Assembly (NCBI GenBank): GCA_022829145.1
Contig: CM040748.1
Coordinates: forward strand, 1,721,501-1,785,500
Source of the DNA: Albula goreensis
Lineage: Eukaryota; Chordata; Actinopteri; Albuliformes; Albulidae
Reading direction: 5' to 3'
DNA: 64,000 nt
The position numbers and the translations under genes are program-made. The notes under the pieces were generated by a model that saw only the letters and a list, made by a program, of their open reading frames with translations, was not told the DNA's origin and ran no database searches. Shown here one piece after another: positions 57,813 to 64,000 of this stretch. Position 1 is the first letter of the stretch. Every line of letters starts with the position of its first letter.

Positions 57813-60800
57813 GAATGTAACATCACAACCTAAGAATGCAACATCATAACCTAAGAATGTAACATTACGGCATAAGAATGTAACATCACAACCTAAGAAT
57901 GTAACATTACAGCATAAGAATGTAACATCACAACCTAAGAATGTAACATTACAGCATAAGAATGTAACATCGCAACCTAAGAATGTAACATTACAGCATA
58001 AGAATGCAACATCGCAACCTAAGAATGTAACATTACAGCATAAGAATGCAACATCGCAACCTAAGAATGTAACATTACAGCATAAGAATGCAACATCGCA
58101 ACCTAAGAATGTAACATCGCAACCTAAGAATGTAACATTACAGCATAAGAATGTAACATCGCAACCTAAGAATGTAACATTACAGCATAAGAATGCAACA
58201 TCGCAACCTAAGAATGCAACATCGCAACCTAAGAATGTAACATTACAGCATAAGAATGTAACATCGCAACCTAAGAATGTAACATTACAGCATAAGAATG
58301 CAACATCGCAACCTAAGAATGTAACATTACAGCATAAGAATGTAACATCGCAACCTAAGAATGTAACATTACAGCATAAGAATGTAACATCGCAACCTAA
58401 GAATGTAACATTACAGCATAAGAATGTAACATCGCAACCTAAGAATGTAACATTACAGCATAAGAATGTAACATCGCAACCTAAGAATGTAACATTACAG
58501 CATAAGAATGTAACATCATAACCTAAGAATGTAACATTACAGCATAAGAATGCAACATCGCAACCTAAGAATGTAACATTACAGCATAAGAATGCAACAT
58601 CGCAACCTAAGAATGTAACATTACAGCATAAGAATGTAACATCGCAACCTAAGAATGCAACATCGCAACCTAAGAATGTAACATCACAACCTAAGAATGT
58701 AACATTACAGCATAAGAATGTAACATCACAACCTAAGAATGTAACATTACAGCATAAGAATGCAACATCGCAACCTAAGAATGTAACATTACAGCATAAG
58801 AATGCAACATCGCAACCTAAGAATGTAACATTACAGCATAAGAATGTAACATCGCAACCTAAGAATGTAACATTACAGCATAAGAATGTAACATTACAGC
58901 ATAAGAATGTAACATCGCAACCTAAGAATGTAACATTACAGCATAAGAATGCAACATCGCAACCTAAGAATGCAACATCGCAACCTAAGAATGTAACATT
59001 ACAGCATAAGAATGTAACATCGCAACCTAAGAATGTAACATTACAGCATAAGAATGCAACATCGCAACCTAAGAATGTAACATTACAGCATAAGAATGTA
59101 ACATCGCAACCTAAGAATGTAACATTACAGCATAAGAATGTAACATCGCAACCTAAGAATGTAACATTACAGCATAAGAATGTAACATCGCAACCTAAGA
59201 ATGTAACTGTCAGGAGGTGAGCCTGACGTGCCGCTTGGGTGAGTTTTCTTCATTGGTGATTTGGGGCACGCGTGCGGTATGTGGATCGGGGTGGGTTGTC
59301 TCCCTTGCTTTGCCTGATTGGTGATCTGCCGCAGCTGTCTCTTGTTCTCTCCGCGCAGGGAGTCAGGATAAGAGAGCGGGGACGAGGCAGCTCGCGCTCG
59401 GGCAGCCTGGATGGAACCTGCAGTGTGCTGGGTTTTAGACGGGTTATTTTTTTTCCTTTACTCGGAAGTTTTCGTTTTCTTGATTGTTGATTTCGTTGTT
59501 TTTGAATTTTGATTTTTTGTCAAGCGGTTTTTGTTGTTTTTTTGGTTTCGTTCTTACTTTCGGTTTCGTTTATTTTCCTTTAAGAAATCCCACGGGGATT
59601 TCTTTTTAGGTGTGTGTGCGGAAGGAGGGGCAGGGACTGCACGCCTGGAACCGTGTCGGCGGCCGACGGAGGGAAGGGACGGAGGAAACCCCAAGATTCA
59701 GCGCTAGAAGAGGAGAAGGCGACGGCGGCGAAGCTGCTACCCCGGGCTGGGCAGGAGGCGGCGGGGGTGCATGCCCGGTGGTGAGAGGGACGTAAACGCA
59801 GAAGCGCGTGTGTGTGTCCTGGCTCTGCCCAGTCCACAGAGGGGTGACTTGGTGTTTTGCCTCTCCCTCTCTAGCCTTCCCGTCCCAGGCCCAGCGGAGC
59901 CAGAAGACCGGGAGTCCACCAGTGTGCGGCCGCGGTTTCCTGGAGGCTGGAGGAGTGGCAGTCTCTGCCTGGGTTTTTGGTTTTGTTTTTTTATTTTGGG
60001 GCGCGGAGGAGGCCCGGCTTCTGGTGGCGCGGGCCGAGTCGCGCCCCACCCTTAGTTTTGTTTGTATGAATGTGTGTGAGTGTGTGGACCTCCCTCCCAG
60101 TGTGCGTTACTCCCCCCTGTGTTGGCCAAGAGGGGGCTGGCCGTTGCCGTGTGGGCAGGCCCGGGAGAGGGTCCAAATCTTGACACTGTGGAGTGAGTTT
60201 GGCACAGGGTTATCGTGTGTAGTGGGTTGGATTGCGGTGTAGGTGTGGGGAAGTCCCTCTCCCGGGAGTTCTCCCACGTGACACCGGGCCAGCCAGTAGG
60301 GGCTAGCGGAGAGAGGGGGAGTTGGAAAGGGGTGGGAGGTCAAAGTAGACGGCTGCCTGAGCATGAGTTTTGCTGTTTTTAAGAAAAACTAATTTAATAA
60401 AGTCTCTGCTACCTGACTCCCTGTGTTTTGGTTGTTCGTGTGGGTGGGTCGCAGTACCTGTGTGGGAGGGTCATCAGGAGGTGCAAGTGTAACTCCTGAC
60501 ATAACATTACAGCATAAGAATGTAACATCGCAACCTAAGAATGTAACATTACAGCATAAGAATGTAACATCATAACCTAAGAATGTAACATTACAGCATA
60601 AGAATGCAACATCGCAACCTAAGAATGTAACATTACAGCATAAGAATGTAACATCGCAACCTAAGAATGTAACATTACAGCATAAGAATGTAACATCGCA
60701 ACCTAAGAATGTAACATTACAGCATAAGAATGCAACATCGCAACCTAAGAATGTAACATTACAGCATAAGAATGTAACATCGCAACCTAAGAAAGTAACA

Positions 60801-60930
60801 TTACAGCATAAGAATGCAACATCGCAACCTAAGAATGTAACATTACAGCATAAGAATGTAACATCGCAACCTAAGAATGTAACATCGCAACCTAAGAATA
60901 TAACTTTACAGCATAAGTATGTAATATCCC
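57813..60930. repeat. 42-bp minisatellite (two 21-bp half-units), interrupted by a solo LTR
   Basis: Alternating half-units CTAAGAATGTAACATCGCAA(C) and CATAAGAATGTAACATTACA(G), 21 bp each, giving a 42-bp period. There are about 33 periods left (57813-59207) and about 10 right (60502-60930) of the insertion. Variants are mostly GTAAC/GCAAC and ATCGC/ATCAC/ATCAT. In several places one half-unit type is repeated (for example near 58,100 and 58,880), showing half-unit slippage. The outermost copies are the most degenerate. Confidence 0.97.
59208..60501 (+). mobile_element. Solo LTR of an LTR retrotransposon (1,294 bp)
   Basis: The element begins TGTCAGGAG and ends CTCCTGACA (9-bp perfect terminal inverted repeat, TG...CA ends). 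It is flanked by a perfect 4-bp target-site duplication, TAAC (59204-59207 and 60502-60505); removing it restores the host 42-bp repeat exactly. An AATAAA at 60396-60401, about 100 bp before the right end, fits the polyadenylation signal of an LTR in plus orientation. No internal region, primer-binding site or coding remnant is present, so it is a fossil solo LTR, as left by LTR-LTR recombination. A 4-bp duplication fits Ty3/Gypsy-like or gammaretrovirus-like integration; the family is not determined. The ends look whole; with only one LTR it cannot be dated. Confidence 0.85.
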
Positions 60931-63366
60931 ATCGCTAGCTTTTATCTGACCAACAAATAAGAAGAAAATTATGAAGTAAACAGTCCGTCATAGAAAATGA
61001 TCACATCCAAAAATGTTCATTCTGTATGGTCGATGATTTGATTTATTGAATTTGTCTGAATTTGAAAATGGGAATATAATAGGTTAAAAATGCACTACAC
61101 AAAATATTTCAGTGTACACGTTGGAGTTGATGGAAACTAATTGTGACTGGGAAACTCCCTTACAACAGTTTATACATGAATTTTTTATTCGTTTGTCTTG
61201 GCGCATGCAGTGAAAGCAACTTTGAATTATGAATTAATATAAACACCCTGCACAGGCGAAGATATTATAACTGCTCATGTTTTTGTTTGTTACATCACAT
61301 ATTTTCAAAACAATAGCTATGTCCTTCCAAAAGGGTCTGGGCGCTGTTTAACCTCAGGGCTGAAGCCAGACAATCTTCATTCTGTGTTTGGAGTCTGGTG
61401 AACGGAAAGCTGATATAAACACGAATGTTTAAATAATGCAATAAAATGTGAGTCTGGGCAAATGAATAATTAAAAATTAGTAAACATAACAACAACAATG
61501 TGAATAATCTTTTTTATAAGATGGTGTTAAAAGGGTGCATTATTCATCAAAGACGGGAGTTTAAGTGTCGCTTAAAACTAAAAAGAGAACAAAATAAAAT
61601 TGGGAAAAAATTATCTTTCCTTTGTTTTGGTGCTGGAAATTGTCATCCTCACAGATATGTTTAAATGAGGAAGCTAGCTTTTTGACATGACAGCAATGGA
61701 ATTACATACTCTCAACTCTATTTAAAAAAAAATGGCTAGAAAATGGCGTCTTAAAAAAAAAAAAAAAAAAACATTTCCGGAGTTGTGCTATAGCGCTGAA
61801 TATGAGGAGAAATATGAAAATCCATATAAAGTGGGAAATCATAAATGGAATATGAATTTGATTACGAACGAAAGCAATTTCAGAAATCCATCAGATACTG
61901 CGGCACAGAGTGATCAGAAGCTGCAGGCCTCGGGGGCATGCATCTCTGAACGAGCTTCCCACAAACCCACAGCAACCGCTATGAAACACCGCCCCAATCA
62001 TACCAACCGAACTGCCTCCTTATATTAGATCTGAGAGCTCCAGTAGAGTTGGAAAATGAGTTTGTGCGCACTGCACTGTTACGAGTCCCTGCTCACTGTT
62101 TCAGCGCCGCTGCAAACAATAACACAGGGAGAAAAACTAACCACTCAGATGGGTGTGTTTTATTCTACAAATGTGTTTCAGCTCTATCGGCTCGACAAGG
62201 ACTGTGAAAAGGCCAGTTCTGTCTGTCAGAAGAACGTGATTCGATCAACGCCTCAGAGCGATTGTAAAAACTCTCACAAAACAAGAACAGGAAAAACAGC
62301 TTTGAGAGGAGAGTGTAGGGAGCATTTGGCAGAACACAGTCTCTCAGATCCATATTCAGGCCCGTAACTGTCCCGGCACAGGAGTCTTTAAAGGTCAGGT
62401 AGTGTAACCGGCAGGAGGGAAGAGAAATGGAGTTCTAAGGGAAACTAATTCTCATCAAAATAAATTGGTTTTCATTTCTCAGTGGCTCAGATTGTAACTG
62501 ATGGTCCAGTGTGGGGTTGAACATGTGGGATGGGGAGTCGTGCTTTCACACCTTTGTGGCTTCCCGCTCCAGGTGAAAGCCAAATGGCCGCCGTGAATAG
62601 GAAGAGAGAGACACCGCGTGCAGTGACTGTGGAGAGCTGTGGCACACGCTGTGAGCGATTCAGAGTGGAGAGAAAAGGATGAGGGAAGAAAGAAGAAAAG
62701 GAGCAGGCCCAAATCCGGCAGTGACGTGACTGTCAGTGTGGAGACCTGGCACCTGGCGAGGGGGGGGGGATTAGCGCTGGATTTTAAAATCTGACACCTG
62801 GTGCTTCGTCCCAGCTGATAAAGAGGAGGCTCAAAGCAGCCAGCGCCAGCCTGAATTCGCCGCTTGGACAGTAAAACACGGCAAACATGATTCCATTTCT
62901 TTACACGACAGCCTGAAATTCCTCTCATCTTTCACCTGAGAACCGTACCATTTCCCCTAAACCTGAGATCTCACCTGGGCCCTCAATACGGACAGGTTCC
63001 TGTGAGGACTGCAGTGAGAGGTGTTGGTATACCCATCAATATTCATATTTTTATTAAAAACACCAGTTTGTCATGTCATAATGCAGCTAAGAGTGAAATT
63101 AGACAATAGAAACGCCTGAAGGCTGACAGCGAACCCCATAAGGCACATAACAGGATGTTGGGGAAAGATTTGTGGGGGGTAAGAAAAACAACCCACTTTT
63201 GAAACGATTCCAATTCATACAGCAACGCACGGCCGCACCATCTGCTCCCAACCTGCAGAGACAAACGACCCGGAGAGAGAGGAGAGACACCAGAACAGAA
63301 CCAGGACAGGAGGAGAAAGGCACCCCTTCACAGTGCGGTTTCACACACTCGCCCTTCTGACGTCTG

Positions 63367-63382
63367 CCTGCAGGGGGCGCAG
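63367..63382 (+). promoter_or_regulatory. CTCF-like site
   Basis: CCTGCAGGGGGCGCAG fits the CTCF core on the plus strand. Confidence 0.45.
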
Positions 63383-64000
63383 GGCCTGCAGCCTGCCTCA
63401 GTCACATGACCCTTACTGCCCTGGTCCTTCCTGCATCGCATCAACCAATCAATGAACTGCTCCCAAATTTAACAGGACAATCTCAGCAACAGAACAGGGA
63501 AGGACAGGGTGAAGTGGCTAGATCACTTGACTCTTCAGAGATTGGTCTTTTCACATGGCTGTTTGTACCCTTGCACAAACCACTTTGCCTCAAGAACTCC
63601 AGCAAAACTCCATCTGAACAAAAACATTTTCAATGCCAAAAAAAAAAAAAACCCAACTGACGTGCGTGTACAAATATGCCTCATACATCTATAACAGACC
63701 TTGTAAAAATCCATGTTCCATCATCTATAAAAAAAACATGCTTGCGTAATTATAGATTAATGTTGCCCAGTTATGGCTAAACTTTGCCAGTGTTTCACAG
63801 AAGTTATCCTTATTGAAATTCAACCAAGGAGACTGATTTAAATCACACGCATGATCACGCCCAAAACCACCTCCCAGGCATCAGACAGACCCTCCGCACG
63901 GCGAAGATCTGGACCTCAGGATGATGATTTCAGACATTAAATTCATGCGCTCTCGGCTTTCACATCCACAGAAACTGTAAGCGAAAGAGCGCTCATTAAA

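Larger units (their letters stand above)
44156..64000 (-). other. cpped1 last intron (inferred), containing repeats
   Basis: No exon with CPPED1 similarity or other conserved coding sequence was found on either strand between the cpped1 acceptor at 44156 and the window end. Open frames here are short or lie in repeats. The interval holds the 43/44-bp array, a SINE, the 42-bp array with a solo LTR, and simple repeats, all listed separately. Stretches such as 46.7-49.5, 50.4-55.3 and 60.95-64 kb show nothing I can name. Confidence 0.6.

Noticed and set aside
59580-60364. Several open frames of 60-147 codons on both strands
   Set aside because: They lie wholly inside the solo LTR, overlap one another on both strands and match nothing recognisable.
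62479-62928. 149-codon minus-strand frame
   Set aside because: No family resemblance, ordinary composition, no splice or promoter context; probably chance.
44156-64000. The upstream cpped1 exons
   Set aside because: No minus-strand frame resembles the N-terminal or central phosphoesterase segments (for example QHIPLF or GNHD); they are assumed to lie beyond the right edge.

Overview
The window is vertebrate nuclear DNA, almost certainly from a teleost fish. It has AT-rich non-coding sequence, GT-AG introns, many microsatellites and minisatellites, tRNA-derived SINE pieces of a kind common in fish, and two recognisable conserved genes, both on the minus strand. No prokaryotic, viral or selfish gene system was found. 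The coding content is small, about 2.9 kb of 64 kb.

Layout by region. (1) 1-12.7 kb has no coding exon. It looks like the 5' non-coding part of a minus-strand gene whose body lies left of the window. A promoter-like segment at 12.47-12.64 kb carries a CRE, a YY1 site and an ATG-free first exon with a good donor. A splice-flanked non-coding exon lies at 1234-1311, and a CpG-rich segment with an RFX X-box at 1.63-1.9 kb may be a second promoter. By synteny the candidate is mrtfb (MKL2), which lies just downstream of ERCC4 in human; this is inference. (2) 14,542-22,006 is a complete ercc4 (XPF) gene. I resolved 11 exons with intact splice sites and consistent phases, giving a 2,703-nt CDS and 900 residues (human: 916). 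A minus-strand ATTAAA polyadenylation signal lies at 14,368-14,373 and a promoter with a palindromic E-box at about 22.45 kb. (3) 22.6-42.9 kb is intergenic, with four sizeable minisatellites, an AT-rich array, a SINE fragment, candidate CTCF sites and a tandem run of nuclear-receptor half-sites. (4) 43,929-44,155 is the last coding exon of cpped1. The rest of the window, 44.2-64 kb, is most simply its last intron, since no other cpped1 exon was found. It holds a 1.4-kb stop-free 43/44-bp minisatellite, a SINE and a 42-bp (2 x 21) array. A 1,294-bp solo LTR with a perfect 4-bp target-site duplication interrupts that array.

Gene functions. ERCC4/XPF is the catalytic subunit of the ERCC1-XPF structure-specific endonuclease (nucleotide excision repair, interstrand crosslink repair). 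CPPED1 is a calcineurin-like metallophosphoesterase. They are neighbours by conserved synteny, not by shared pathway. The most notable non-genic content is the density of minisatellites, including one that runs up to the ercc4 exon 6 splice donor and a TG tract just upstream of the exon 11 acceptor.
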